The notes beneath the pieces were generated by a model, which was not told where the DNA came from, ran no database searches, and saw nothing but the letters and a program-made list of their open reading frames with translations. A DNA stretch of 64,000 bases from Luteimonas sp. BLCC-B24 (GTDB lineage Bacteria; Pseudomonadota; Gammaproteobacteria; Xanthomonadales; Xanthomonadaceae). Position numbers and translations under genes: made by a program. Location: the NCBI RefSeq assembly GCF_028550595.1, contig NZ_JAQQGN010000002.1, positions 434,001 through 498,000 of the forward strand, read 5' to 3'. Numbering within the stretch: the first letter of the stretch is position 1; each line of letters begins with the position of its first letter. Shown here in pieces: positions 53,156-61,675 of the stretch.

Positions 53156-53226
53156 CGCGTCGCGGTCCTGTTGCCTTGGCGGAAATTTGGGCTAGGCTCT
53201 TGCCGAACCTGGTCAGCGGATCCGCC

Positions 53227-54159
53227 TTGATTCTCCGCACGTTCCGCCGCTGGCTCGTCGTTGCCGTGCTTGGGCTCGTGCTGGTGTCGCCGTCGGCGGT
53301 GGTGCAGGCGGAATCGCCGGCCAACGTGCTGGTGCTGGGCCGCATCAGCGACGATCCCAAGGCCCACTACGAACAACTCAAGCCGCTGCTCGACTACGTG
53401 GTCGCGCGGATGGGCGATGTCGGCATCACCGAGGGCCGGGTGCTGATGGCCCGCGACACCCAGCAGATGCAGAGCTACCTGCGCCGCGGCCGGGTCGACT
53501 GGGTCACCGAAACCGCCAGCAGCGCGATGCTGCTCGAAGCGCGCGGCGGTGCACGGCCGCTGCTGCTGACCGAGCGCAACGGCGTGAGTCGCTACCACAC
53601 CCTGTATTTCGCCCGTCGCGACAGCGGCATCACCTCGCTCGACGACCTGCGCGGGCGCAGCATCGCGTTCCAGAACCGGCAATCGGCCAGCGCGTACTTC
53701 GTGCCGGCGTCGGAACTGCTCGCGCGCGGCCTGTCGCTCGACATCCTGCTGTCGCCGCAGGACGAGGCCGAGCCCGGCGCGGTGGGCTATTTGTTCGCGC
53801 GCTCGGAGCTGAACACCTCGTCCTGGGTGCACAAACGCCTGGTGGACGTGGGGGCGTTGAGCAACCTCGACTGGGAGGATCCGCGGCGTGTGCCCGATTC
53901 CTTCCGGCGCGATTTCGTCGTCTTCGCCCGCAGCCCCGAGTTTCCGCGTGCGCTCGAGCTCGTGCGCGGCAACCTGTCGCCGCGGGTGGCCGAGCGCCTG
54001 CGCGAGGTGCTGCTCGAGGCCAGCCGCGATCCCGCAGCGACCGAAGCGCTGGCGAAGTTCTTCCGCACCACGGCCTTTCTGCCGGTCGATCCGCGCACAC
54101 GCGACGAACTCGATGTGCTGCGAAGCGGCGCCCTGCGCGTGACCACGGAGGTCGAGTGA
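53227..54159 (+). CDS. PhnD-like periplasmic binding protein (COG3221 type), TTG start
   Basis: 310 residues. A signal peptide (WLVVAVLGLVLVSPSAVVQA) precedes VLVLGRISDDPKAHYEQLKPLLDYVVARM, the opening of phosphate/phosphonate binding proteins, then WVTETASSAMLLEARGGARPLL and RGRSIAFQNRQSASAYFVPASELL. No ABC permease or ATPase lies nearby. Instead its stop overlaps a GGDEF-EAL gene by 4 nt, so it probably works as a ligand-sensing partner. TTG 53227 is the best start; TTGCCT (53171) and TAGGCT (53193) could be its promoter. Confidence 0.87.
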   Translation: MILRTFRRWLVVAVLGLVLVSPSAVVQAESPANVLVLGRISDDPKAHYEQLKPLLDYVVARMGDVGITEGRVLMARDTQQMQSYLRRGRVDWVTETASSAMLLEARGGARPLLLTERNGVSRYHTLYFARRDSGITSLDDLRGRSIAFQNRQSASAYFVPASELLARGLSLDILLSPQDEAEPGAVGYLFARSELNTSSWVHKRLVDVGALSNLDWEDPRRVPDSFRRDFVVFARSPEFPRALELVRGNLSPRVAERLREVLLEASRDPAATEALAKFFRTTAFLPVDPRTRDELDVLRSGALRVTTEVE

Positions 54160-56318
54160 AACTGCGCGGCAGCCTGCAGGCGGGGTTCGTCGCGATGGCG
54201 CTGGGTGCACTGGTCGTGGCCCTGGCGGCGATCGGCGTCATGCTGCACCAGCAGCAACGCACGCGGGCCGATGTGCTCGCGCTCAGCCAGCGTTCGATGC
54301 ATGCGCTGGCCGCGCAACGCGTGGTGGCTCGCGGCGAAGCGATCTCCGTGCAGCTCGCCGACGCTCTGGTGAATCCGCTGTACTACTTCGACCTCGACGC
54401 GATGGGCAGCGTGGTGCGCAATGTCCTGCAGCAGCCGGACGTGGTCTACGTGCTGGTCTTCGACCCCTCGGGCAACGTGATCCACGACGGCAGCAACGAC
54501 ATCGACGCCTACGGCCGGCGCATGGACGATGCATTCGCGGCCCAGGCGATCGCCGCGCGCGGCCGGCACATGCAGAACGACGGACGCCTGCTCGACGTCG
54601 CCATGCCGATCCGCATGGGCGAGCAGCGCCTCGGCGGCGTGCGCATCGGGTATTCACTGGATTCGGCGATCGCCGACGAGTCCGCGATGACCGTCGCGAT
54701 GGCCGCCCATCTGGATCGCATCGCGCGGCGCGACCTGTGGACGATCGGCGCGGTGCTGATGGTGTTGATCGCGATGGGCGCCGCGATCGCGCTGACCCTG
54801 CAGCGCCGGCTCGTGCGCCCGGTGCGCGAACTCGCCGACGCGGCGCAGCAGATCGAAGCGGGCAACTACGCCGTCGTGGTGCCGGTCGACGGGCGCCAGG
54901 ACGAGATCGGCGAGCTGGTGCGGGCCTTCGATCGCATGCGCGACAGCATCGCCCGGCACGACCGCGACATCCGCCGGATCGCCTACACCGATCCGCTGAC
55001 CGGGCTCGCCAACCGGCTGGCCCTGCGTGAGGCATTGGACCTGCGCCTGCTCGAGATGCAGGGCGCCTCCGGACGACTGGCGCTGCTGTTCGCCGACGTC
55101 GACGATTTCAAGCGGGTCAACGACACGCTGGGGCACGACGTCGGTGACGAGGTGCTGATCCGGTTCACTGCGCGCATCGCGGCCGCGGTGAACGCCCAGG
55201 GCATCGCCGATGCGTTGCTGGCGCGTTTCGGCGGCGACGAATTCGTCGTTCTGCTGCAGTTGCCCGAGGGCAGTGCGCAGGACCTGCGTCGGATGGCGCA
55301 GACCCTCGCCGCGCGGCTGGTCGAGGACGTCTCGCAGCCGATCGACGTGCAGGGCCGCGATGTCTTTCTGGGGATTTCGATCGGCATCACCCTGTTCCCC
55401 GACGATGCCGCGACGGCGGGCATGCTGCTGAAGAACGGCGACATCGCGATGTACCACGCCAAGCTCGCCGGCAAGAACCGCTTCAGCGTCTACAGTCTGG
55501 CGATGGATCAGGCGCTGGAACGGCGCGTCCACCTCGAGCACGAGCTGCGCGGCGCCTGGGAGCGGGGTGAACTGAGCCTGGTCTACCAGCCGGTGATCCG
55601 GATGGACGATGGCGGGCTGGCCGGCGTGGAGGCCTTGCTGCGCTGGGAGCATCCCGAGCTCGGTGCGATCGCACCGTCGGTGTTCATCGACATCGCCGAG
55701 CAGAGCGGTCTGATCGACGTGATCGGGCCGCTGGTGCTCGAGGCCGCGTGCCGCGAGGCGCGTCACTGGCAGCAGACCTATCCCGCCGCGCGTTCGCTGT
55801 TCGTGTCGGTCAACGTGTCGCCGCGGCAGCTGCGCAGCGGCCAGTTCGCCGCCGAGGTGGAGGCCGCGCTGGCGGTCTCCGGACTCGACGCGCGGCACCT
55901 GCATCTCGAACTCACCGAAACCGCGGTGATCGGCGACGAGACCCGGATCGGTGACCTGCTGGCCGCGCTGCGCGCGCTGGGCGTCAAGGTGTGGCTGGAC
56001 GATTTCGGCACCGGGTTCTCCGGGCTGAGTCATCTGCGCCGGGTGCCGGTGGACGGCGTGAAGATCGACCGCAGCTTCGTGGCCGACGTGCTGCGCGATC
56101 CCGACGATCTGGCGCTGACCACCGCGATCATCTCGATGGCGCACTCGATCGGCATCACCGTGGTGGCCGAGGGCGTGGAGAAGGACGGGCAGTACGAGGT
56201 CCTGCGTGACCGCGGATGCGACCTGGGCCAGGGTTTCTGGTTCGGCCATCCGGTGCCGGCGCGGACCTTCGACGGCCAGCTGGGGGCCGCCGGGTCGCCG
56301 CGGACCCACGGCGCCTGA
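54156..56318 (+). CDS. membrane GGDEF-EAL protein, c-di-GMP synthesis/degradation, GTG start
   Basis: 720 residues. Membrane segments at about 10-30 and 193-215 enclose a periplasmic sensor of 160 residues. A HAMP domain follows (216-270), then GGDEF (RFGGDEF, 359-363) and EAL (GVEALLRW, 492-494; WLDDFGTGFSGLSHL). Both active sites look complete; the RxxD inhibitory site before GGDEF is not seen. It may make or break c-di-GMP according to periplasmic input, presumably from the coupled binding protein. GTG 54156 overlaps that gene's stop (GTGA). Confidence 0.93.
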   Translation: MKLRGSLQAGFVAMALGALVVALAAIGVMLHQQQRTRADVLALSQRSMHALAAQRVVARGEAISVQLADALVNPLYYFDLDAMGSVVRNVLQQPDVVYVLVFDPSGNVIHDGSNDIDAYGRRMDDAFAAQAIAARGRHMQNDGRLLDVAMPIRMGEQRLGGVRIGYSLDSAIADESAMTVAMAAHLDRIARRDLWTIGAVLMVLIAMGAAIALTLQRRLVRPVRELADAAQQIEAGNYAVVVPVDGRQDEIGELVRAFDRMRDSIARHDRDIRRIAYTDPLTGLANRLALREALDLRLLEMQGASGRLALLFADVDDFKRVNDTLGHDVGDEVLIRFTARIAAAVNAQGIADALLARFGGDEFVVLLQLPEGSAQDLRRMAQTLAARLVEDVSQPIDVQGRDVFLGISIGITLFPDDAATAGMLLKNGDIAMYHAKLAGKNRFSVYSLAMDQALERRVHLEHELRGAWERGELSLVYQPVIRMDDGGLAGVEALLRWEHPELGAIAPSVFIDIAEQSGLIDVIGPLVLEAACREARHWQQTYPAARSLFVSVNVSPRQLRSGQFAAEVEAALAVSGLDARHLHLELTETAVIGDETRIGDLLAALRALGVKVWLDDFGTGFSGLSHLRRVPVDGVKIDRSFVADVLRDPDDLALTTAIISMAHSIGITVVAEGVEKDGQYEVLRDRGCDLGQGFWFGHPVPARTFDGQLGAAGSPRTHGA

Positions 56319-56333
56319 CCCCGCACCGCGGCC

Positions 56334-56972
56334 TCAGAACAGGCGGCCGATCCACTCGGTGACCGCAGTGGCCAGCGCGCCGCTGAGCACGCCGAACACC
56401 GCGATGGCGATCACACCGGCCACCCAGGCGCCGATCAGCAGGGCGCCGTCGCGTTCGAGCAGGCCCAGCGCGAACGCCAGCAGCAACAGCCCGAAGACGT
56501 AGTTGGTGAACGGAATCGGCAGCGCGAGCAGCACGCCGAGCAGCACCAGCAGCAGGCCGGTGAACATGCCCGCGGCGCGATGGTCGAGCACGCCCGACAG
56601 GCGCGGACGACTCACCCGTTCCAGGCGCCGGAACCAGGGTTCGAGCACCTGTTCGAAGCGCTGCACCGAGCGGCGGTGCGGGCCGCGCTCGGCGAGGAAC
56701 CGGGGCAACCAGGGCTTGCGCAGGCCCAGCAGCAGCTGCACGCCCACCAGCACCACCAGCGGCCCGCCGATGGCGCCGCCCACGCCCGGTACCGGAATGA
56801 AGGCCGGCAGCGTGGCCACGAACAGCATCATGCCGAACACCCGCTTGCCCAGGCCGGTGAGCAGGTCGCGCAGGCGCAGCTGGTCGCCCGGATCGCCGAA
56901 GGACATCGCCGCCAGCAGTTCGCGGGTGCTGGCTTCCTCGCGGCCGCGGCCGTGCCGCGGCTCAGCCGTCAT
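56334..56972 (-). CDS. ExoD-family membrane protein
   Basis: 212 residues with a cytoplasmic N-terminus and four or five membrane segments. GKRVFGMMLFVATLPAFIPVPGVGGAIGGPLVVLVGVQLL and FTGLLLVLLGVLLALPIPFTNYVFG are characteristic of ExoD (PF06055), first described in Rhizobium exopolysaccharide and alkali-tolerance mutants. The molecular role is unknown. Its start overlaps the end of the corC-like gene by 11 nt. Confidence 0.9.
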   Translation of the reverse strand: MTAEPRHGRGREEASTRELLAAMSFGDPGDQLRLRDLLTGLGKRVFGMMLFVATLPAFIPVPGVGGAIGGPLVVLVGVQLLLGLRKPWLPRFLAERGPHRRSVQRFEQVLEPWFRRLERVSRPRLSGVLDHRAAGMFTGLLLVLLGVLLALPIPFTNYVFGLLLLAFALGLLERDGALLIGAWVAGVIAIAVFGVLSGALATAVTEWIGRLF

Positions 56973-58299
56973 CGCCGGGCGTCTCGTCGTCGGGCAGGCG
57001 TTGCAGCAGCAGCTTGTCGACGCGGGGCCCGTCGAGATCGACGATCTCGACCCGCCAGCCGTGCCAGTCGAACCATTCGCCCACGTTCGGGATGCGGCCG
57101 AACTGGGCGATCGTCATGCCTGCGGCGGTGTGGAAGATGTGCTCGTCCTCACCCGGCAACACGCTCACGCCCAGCACTTCGCGCAGCGGCTCGCTGCCCA
57201 GGCTGCCGTCGATCAGCAGCGAGCCGTCGTCACGCGTCACCACCAGCGGCGAGGCATCCACGCCGCTGCTCTGGGTGCGGCCGATGACCGCCTCCATCAC
57301 GTCGTTGACCGTGACCATGCCGGCGATGTCGCCGTATTCGTCGACCACCAGGGCCAGCGACTGCTGGTTCTCGCGCAGGATTTCCAGCAGCTTCATCGCC
57401 GGCGTGGATTCGGAGACGAACAGCGGCTCGCGCAGGTACTTGAACAGGTCGAACTCGCGCTCTTCCAGCCGGTCGATCAGCGACTTGATCTCCAGCACGC
57501 CGACCACGTCCGAGTCGTCGCCGCGGTAGACCGGGTAGCGGGAGTAGGGTGTGGCGCGCATGCGCTCGAGGTTGTCCTCGAAGCCCGCCGCCGCGTCGAG
57601 CCAGGCGATGCGCGTGCGCGGCGTCATCAGGCTCTCCGCCTCGCGGTCGCCGAGCGTCAGCACCCGGTTGACCATGTTGCGCTCGTCGGCGTCGATCACG
57701 CCCTGCTCGTGGCTCTCCGATACGAGCAGACGGATTTCTTCTTCGGTCACCTGCGCGGCCTGGGTGTTGTCCAGGCGCAGCAGCCGCAGCAGCGCACGGA
57801 CCGAGGCGCTGAGCAGCCAGACCACCGGGGTCGCCAGCTTCGACAGGCCGTGCATCGGCAGCGCGACCACCGACGCCACGCGCTCGGGCGCCAGCAGCGC
57901 GAGCCGCTTGGGCAGCAGCTCGCCGAGCACGATGGTCAGGTAGGTGATCAGGCCGATCGCCAGCACCTTGCCCATCGCTTCGCCCCAGCTGACCGGCAGC
58001 ACCGGCATCGAGGCCTGCATGGGCGGCAGCGTCTGGTTGAACCACGCGCCCAGCGACGCGGCGATGGCTTCGCCGCCGTACATGCCGGTGAGAATGCCGA
58101 TCAGGGTGATGCCCACCTGGACCGTCGACAGGAAGCGCTCCGGGTGTTCGGCCAGATCCAGCGCGGTGCGCGCGCTGCGGTGGCGCCCGGCCAGCTGCTT
58201 GAGCCGGGGTTTGCGCGAGGTGACCACCGACATCTCCGACAGCGCGAAGAACGCGTTGCAGGCGATCAGGGCCAGCACGATCAGGATCAGCTCGAGCAT
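56962..58299 (-). CDS. HlyC/CorC-family (CNNM) transporter-like protein
   Basis: 445 residues. An N-terminal CNNM/DUF21 membrane domain (LELILIVLALIACNAFFALSEMSVV; GEAIAASLGAWF; LGELLPKRLALLAPERVA) is followed by a CBS pair (MTPRTRIAWLD, SRYPVYRGDDSDVVGVLEIKSL, ALVVDEYGDIAGMVTVNDVMEAVIG) and a C-terminal CorC_HlyC domain (GMTIAQFGRIPNVGEWFDWHGW). Relatives export Mg2+ or Co2+, and the haemolysin label is historical. It is coupled to the exoD-like gene and divergent from DUF47-pit. Confidence 0.93.
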   Translation of the reverse strand: MLELILIVLALIACNAFFALSEMSVVTSRKPRLKQLAGRHRSARTALDLAEHPERFLSTVQVGITLIGILTGMYGGEAIAASLGAWFNQTLPPMQASMPVLPVSWGEAMGKVLAIGLITYLTIVLGELLPKRLALLAPERVASVVALPMHGLSKLATPVVWLLSASVRALLRLLRLDNTQAAQVTEEEIRLLVSESHEQGVIDADERNMVNRVLTLGDREAESLMTPRTRIAWLDAAAGFEDNLERMRATPYSRYPVYRGDDSDVVGVLEIKSLIDRLEEREFDLFKYLREPLFVSESTPAMKLLEILRENQQSLALVVDEYGDIAGMVTVNDVMEAVIGRTQSSGVDASPLVVTRDDGSLLIDGSLGSEPLREVLGVSVLPGEDEHIFHTAAGMTIAQFGRIPNVGEWFDWHGWRVEIVDLDGPRVDKLLLQRLPDDETPGDDG

Positions 58300-58512
58300 C
58301 GGGTGTCCCCCGGCAGGTGGGAGCGCCCGGCGTGACCCTCGGTGACAGGAGCGGATTGGCGCGTCGCCGGGCGTGGAAACACCGAGGTACGGGCCGGAAC
58401 GGGGGGCGGTCTAGAGTCGTCGTCCATGTGAAGATGAACAGCGCAGGGATGCGCGGCGGGACTATAGCAGGTGGCTCCGTGACGGCCGGGGCAGGGTCAC
58501 GGCGCCGCCGAA

Positions 58513-58542
58513 GTGTCACGAAACCGTCATAACCGTCATAAT
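58513..58542 (+). promoter_or_regulatory. Pho-box-like site overlapping the DUF47-pit promoter
   Basis: GTGTCAC-GAAA-CCGTCAT (58513-58530) has the two 7-mers and 4-nt spacer of the PhoB box (CTGTCAT-n4-CTGTCAT), with 5/7 and 6/7 matches. A third CCGTCAT follows at 58533-58539 and overlaps a -10-like CATAAT (58537-58542). DUF47 starts 56 nt downstream. The assignment is by pattern only. Confidence 0.5.
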
Positions 58543-58597
58543 CCGCGCCCAGCGCACGCGCCCGATTCCACGGGCGGGCGGATGACGAGGCGGCACC

Positions 58598-59224
58598 ATG
58601 TTTTCCCTGCAGACGATGTTCGGCCAAGGCAACCAGTTCTACACGCTGCTCGAGGAGGCGGCGGTCGCGGCGCACGACAGCGCGAAGGCCCTGCACACGA
58701 TGCTGCGCGAGGCCGACCGCCAGCCCGCGCTCGACGCGTTCAAGCTGGCGCGCATGCGCGAGCGCGAGACCTCGGACAAGATCAGCCAGGCCCTGGTCGA
58801 CAGCTTCATCACCCCGATCGAGCGCGAGGACATCGAGGCGCTGGGCTCGGCGCTGTACAAGATCCCGAAGCAGATCGAGAAGTTCGCCGACCGCTATTCG
58901 CTGGCCACCCAGCACCTGGAACACATCGACTTCGCGCCGCGCGCGGCGATGCTCGAACAGGCCTCGGCCGTGGTGGTGACGATGGTGCGCACGCTGCGCA
59001 GCATGAAGCTCGAGCCGATGAAGGCACTCAACGACGAGCTGCGCGCGCTGGAGAACGAGGCCGACCGGCTGATGCTCGAGCTCTACCGCGACATCTATTC
59101 GGGCAAGCTCGATCCGCTGCAGATGTTCCTGCTCAAGGAGTTCTTCGAGATCCTCGAAAAGGCGATCGACCGCTGCCGCGAGGCCGGGGTGGTCGCCTAC
59201 GAGATCGTGCTCAAGAACTCCTGA
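58598..59224 (+). CDS. DUF47/PhoU-like protein
   Basis: 208 residues, all helical, cytoplasmic. TLLEEAAVAAHDSAKALHTML and the repeated ExxxD/ExxxE patterns (REDIEALGSALYKIPKQIEKFADRY; NDELRALENEADRLMLELYRDIYSG) fit the TIGR00153/PF01865 group of PhoU-like regulators that associate with Pit transporters. GAGG precedes ATG 58598. pit begins 13 bp downstream. Confidence 0.94.
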   Translation: MFSLQTMFGQGNQFYTLLEEAAVAAHDSAKALHTMLREADRQPALDAFKLARMRERETSDKISQALVDSFITPIEREDIEALGSALYKIPKQIEKFADRYSLATQHLEHIDFAPRAAMLEQASAVVVTMVRTLRSMKLEPMKALNDELRALENEADRLMLELYRDIYSGKLDPLQMFLLKEFFEILEKAIDRCREAGVVAYEIVLKNS

Positions 59225-59237
59225 CGGGCCCTCGATC

Positions 59238-60365
59238 ATGCTGACCCTCGTGCTGATCGTGGTCGCGACCGCGCTGGTGTTCGAATACATCAACGGTTTC
59301 CACGACACCGCCAACTCGATCGCGACCGTCGTCGCCACCAAGGTGCTGTCACCGATGCAGGCGGTGGGCCTGGCGGCCTCGATGAACCTGATCGGTGCGC
59401 TGATGGGCACGGCGGTCGCCAAGACGATCTCTTCGGGCCTCATCGACGCCGGCGTCATCGACGTGGGCTCGCAGCTGATTCTCTGCGCACTGCTCGGCGG
59501 CATCATCTGGAACCTGATCACCTGGTGGTTCGGCCTGCCGTCGTCGTCGTCGCACGCGCTGATCGGCGGCCTGATCGGCGCGGCATTGGCCGCGGCGTCG
59601 AACAACTTCGACGTGGTGATCTGGTCCGAACCGACGACGCCGTTCTGGCAGAGCGCCGGCGTGCTGTGGAAGGTGATCGTGCCGATGGTCACGTCGCCGG
59701 TGCTGGGCTTCACCGCCGGTTTCCTGATGATGGGCGTGCTGTTCTTCGGCATCTCGATGATGGCGCGCAGCGGCGGTGTCCTCGCACGCATCGCACGGCC
59801 GCGCTGGGTCAACGCGTTCTTCGGCAAGAGCCAGATCGTCTCGGCGGCCGGCATGGGCTTCGCGCACGGCATGAACGATGCGCAGAAGACGATGGGCATC
59901 GTCGCGCTCACGCTGGTCAGCGCGCAGAGCGTGGGCACGCTGGACAATCTGCCGGGCTGGCTGGCCTTCCTGCACCCGTCCGAGGCCGCGCTGGCCGAGG
60001 GCGACATCGATCTGTGGATCAAGATCACCTGCGCGGTGGTCATGGCGGCCGGTACCGCGGCCGGCGGCTGGCGCATCATCAAGACGCTGGGCCACAAGCT
60101 GGTCAAGCTGCATCCGATCCACGGCTTCGCCGCCGAAACCAGCGCCGCCTCGGTGATCCTGGCCGCGTCGTCGCTGGGCATTCCGGTCTCGACCACGCAC
60201 AACATCTCGACCGCGATCATGGGCGTGGGCACGGCCAAGCGTCTCAACGCGATCAAGTGGACCGTGGTCAACAAGATGATCTGGGCGTGGATCCTGACGA
60301 TCCCGATGTCGGGCGGCATCGCCTATCTGCTGTTCCGGGCCTTCCACCAGGCCGGCTGGGTCTGA
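59238..60365 (+). CDS. pit: inorganic phosphate transporter, Pit family
   Basis: 375 residues, about 10 membrane segments. The duplicated Pit signature is visible in GFHDTANSIATVVATKVL and GMGFAHGMNDAQKTMGIVAL. FGLPSSSSHALIGGLIGAA and SSLGIPVSTTHNIS are the paired transport-core loops. It is a low-affinity metal-phosphate:H+ symporter in the inner membrane. It is an operon with the DUF47 partner behind a Pho-box-like promoter. Confidence 0.96.
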   Translation: MLTLVLIVVATALVFEYINGFHDTANSIATVVATKVLSPMQAVGLAASMNLIGALMGTAVAKTISSGLIDAGVIDVGSQLILCALLGGIIWNLITWWFGLPSSSSHALIGGLIGAALAAASNNFDVVIWSEPTTPFWQSAGVLWKVIVPMVTSPVLGFTAGFLMMGVLFFGISMMARSGGVLARIARPRWVNAFFGKSQIVSAAGMGFAHGMNDAQKTMGIVALTLVSAQSVGTLDNLPGWLAFLHPSEAALAEGDIDLWIKITCAVVMAAGTAAGGWRIIKTLGHKLVKLHPIHGFAAETSAASVILAASSLGIPVSTTHNISTAIMGVGTAKRLNAIKWTVVNKMIWAWILTIPMSGGIAYLLFRAFHQAGWV

Positions 60366-60413
60366 GCTTCGGGCGTTCGCGACAGGCCGCGGTGGCGGGC
60401 GTACGCTTCCGGC

Positions 60414-60773
60414 ATGACCACGTCCCCGACACCGCCGGATGCCGTCACGCGCATTCTCGCCGCGATCCGCGCCGTGCCCGCCGGGCAGGTGGCGGGCTAC
60501 GGACACATCGCCGCGCGGGCCGGCCTGCCCGGGCGCGCGCGTCTGGTCGCACGCGTGCTGCGTGAGCACCACGCGCCGTCGCTGCCCTGGCACCGCATCG
60601 TGCGCAGCGACGGCGCGATCGCGATTCCACGGACCTCGCCCGGCTTCGACGAGCAGGTGCGCCGACTGCGGCGCGAGGGTGTCGTGGTGACCAACGGCCG
60701 GGTGCGCATGCCCGCCGCGGAAACGCCGGACACGCTGGACGCCGTGCTGTGGGGCCCCGCCGCCAGACGATGA
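60414..60773 (+). CDS. alkyltransferase-like protein (Atl), MGMT family without the acceptor Cys
   Basis: 119 residues. The MGMT DNA-binding fold is clear (RILAAIRAVPAGQVAGYGHIAARAG, ARLVARVLREH). The active-site PCHR motif reads PWHRIV, so Trp replaces the alkyl-accepting Cys, as in Atl proteins. Those bind O6-alkylguanine and hand it to nucleotide excision repair instead of reversing it. It could be confused with ybaZ/ogt but cannot act as a methyltransferase. Confidence 0.93.
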   Translation: MTTSPTPPDAVTRILAAIRAVPAGQVAGYGHIAARAGLPGRARLVARVLREHHAPSLPWHRIVRSDGAIAIPRTSPGFDEQVRRLRREGVVVTNGRVRMPAAETPDTLDAVLWGPAARR

Positions 60774-60837
60774 CGCGACCGCGACATCCCCGATGCGGGT
60801 GCCCGGTATCATGGGCGCGCACGAACGAGGAGTCCGG

Positions 60838-61488
60838 ATGTTTCCGAGGTTGCCCCAGGCCGTCAAAATCATTCTGGCCATCAATGTCGTCGTCTTCCTG
60901 CTGCAACTCGCGATCGGTGGCCTGCTGGCACCGATGATGCTGTGGCCGATCGGCGGCGCCGACGCGGGTGGCCTCGGCTTCCAGCTCTGGCAGCTGGTGA
61001 CCTACGGCTTCATGCACGATCCGCGCAATCTGGCGCACCTGATCTTCAACATGCTGGCGCTGGTGATGTTCGGCTCGCAGCTCGAATACACCTGGGGCAC
61101 GAAGCGGTTCGTCACCTATTACCTGGTGTGCGTGGTCGGCGCCGGCCTGTGCCAGCTCACTGTGGTGACCTGGTCGCTCGCGCAAGGGGCGTTCCCCTAT
61201 CCCACGCTCGGTGCGTCCGGCGGCGTGTTCGGCCTGCTGCTGGCCTACGGCCTGCTGTTCCCGAACCAGCGCATCATGCTGCTGTTTCCGCCGATCCCAA
61301 TGCGTGCACGCACCCTGGTGATCGTCTACGGCCTGGTCGAGCTGGTGCTGGGCATCACCGGCACGCGCTCGGGCGTGGCCCATTTCGCGCATCTGGGCGG
61401 CATGCTGTTCGGCTGGCTGTTGATCCAGCACTGGCGCGGCCGACCGCCGTTCAACCGGCGGCGCGGGGGGCACGTGCGCAGGTTGTGA
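60838..61488 (+). CDS. rhomboid-family intramembrane serine protease
   Basis: 216 residues with six membrane segments. YGFMHDPRNLAHLIFNMLALVMFGSQLE contains the conserved loop and second-helix pattern, LGASGGVFGLL the catalytic Ser (GxSG), and GVAHFAHLGGMLFGWLL the catalytic His. It cleaves membrane proteins within the bilayer; substrates are unknown. ATG 60838 has GAGGAG seven nt upstream. Confidence 0.94.
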   Translation: MFPRLPQAVKIILAINVVVFLLQLAIGGLLAPMMLWPIGGADAGGLGFQLWQLVTYGFMHDPRNLAHLIFNMLALVMFGSQLEYTWGTKRFVTYYLVCVVGAGLCQLTVVTWSLAQGAFPYPTLGASGGVFGLLLAYGLLFPNQRIMLLFPPIPMRARTLVIVYGLVELVLGITGTRSGVAHFAHLGGMLFGWLLIQHWRGRPPFNRRRGGHVRRL

Positions 61489-61571
61489 GCGCACGGCGAC
61501 GCCGGCCGGGAATTAGCGTCCCGATGCCGGCGTCGCGTGGTTCCGGCCGGCATCGCGATCGGCGCACCAAG

Positions 61572-61601
61572 AAAAAAGGCCGCACGGTGTGCGGCCTTTT
61601 T
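61572..61601. terminator. bidirectional intrinsic terminator
   Basis: GGCCGCAC pairs with GTGCGGCC (8 bp, loop GGT), preceded by AAAAAA and followed by TTTTT. It lies between the converging rhomboid and M13-family genes. Confidence 0.9.
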
Positions 61602-61675
61602 CGTTCAGCGGATGCGGGACCAGGTCGGCGGGTGTTCGTTCGAAGTCCCGTGCCGGGCCCTGATCCCGGCGTCGA

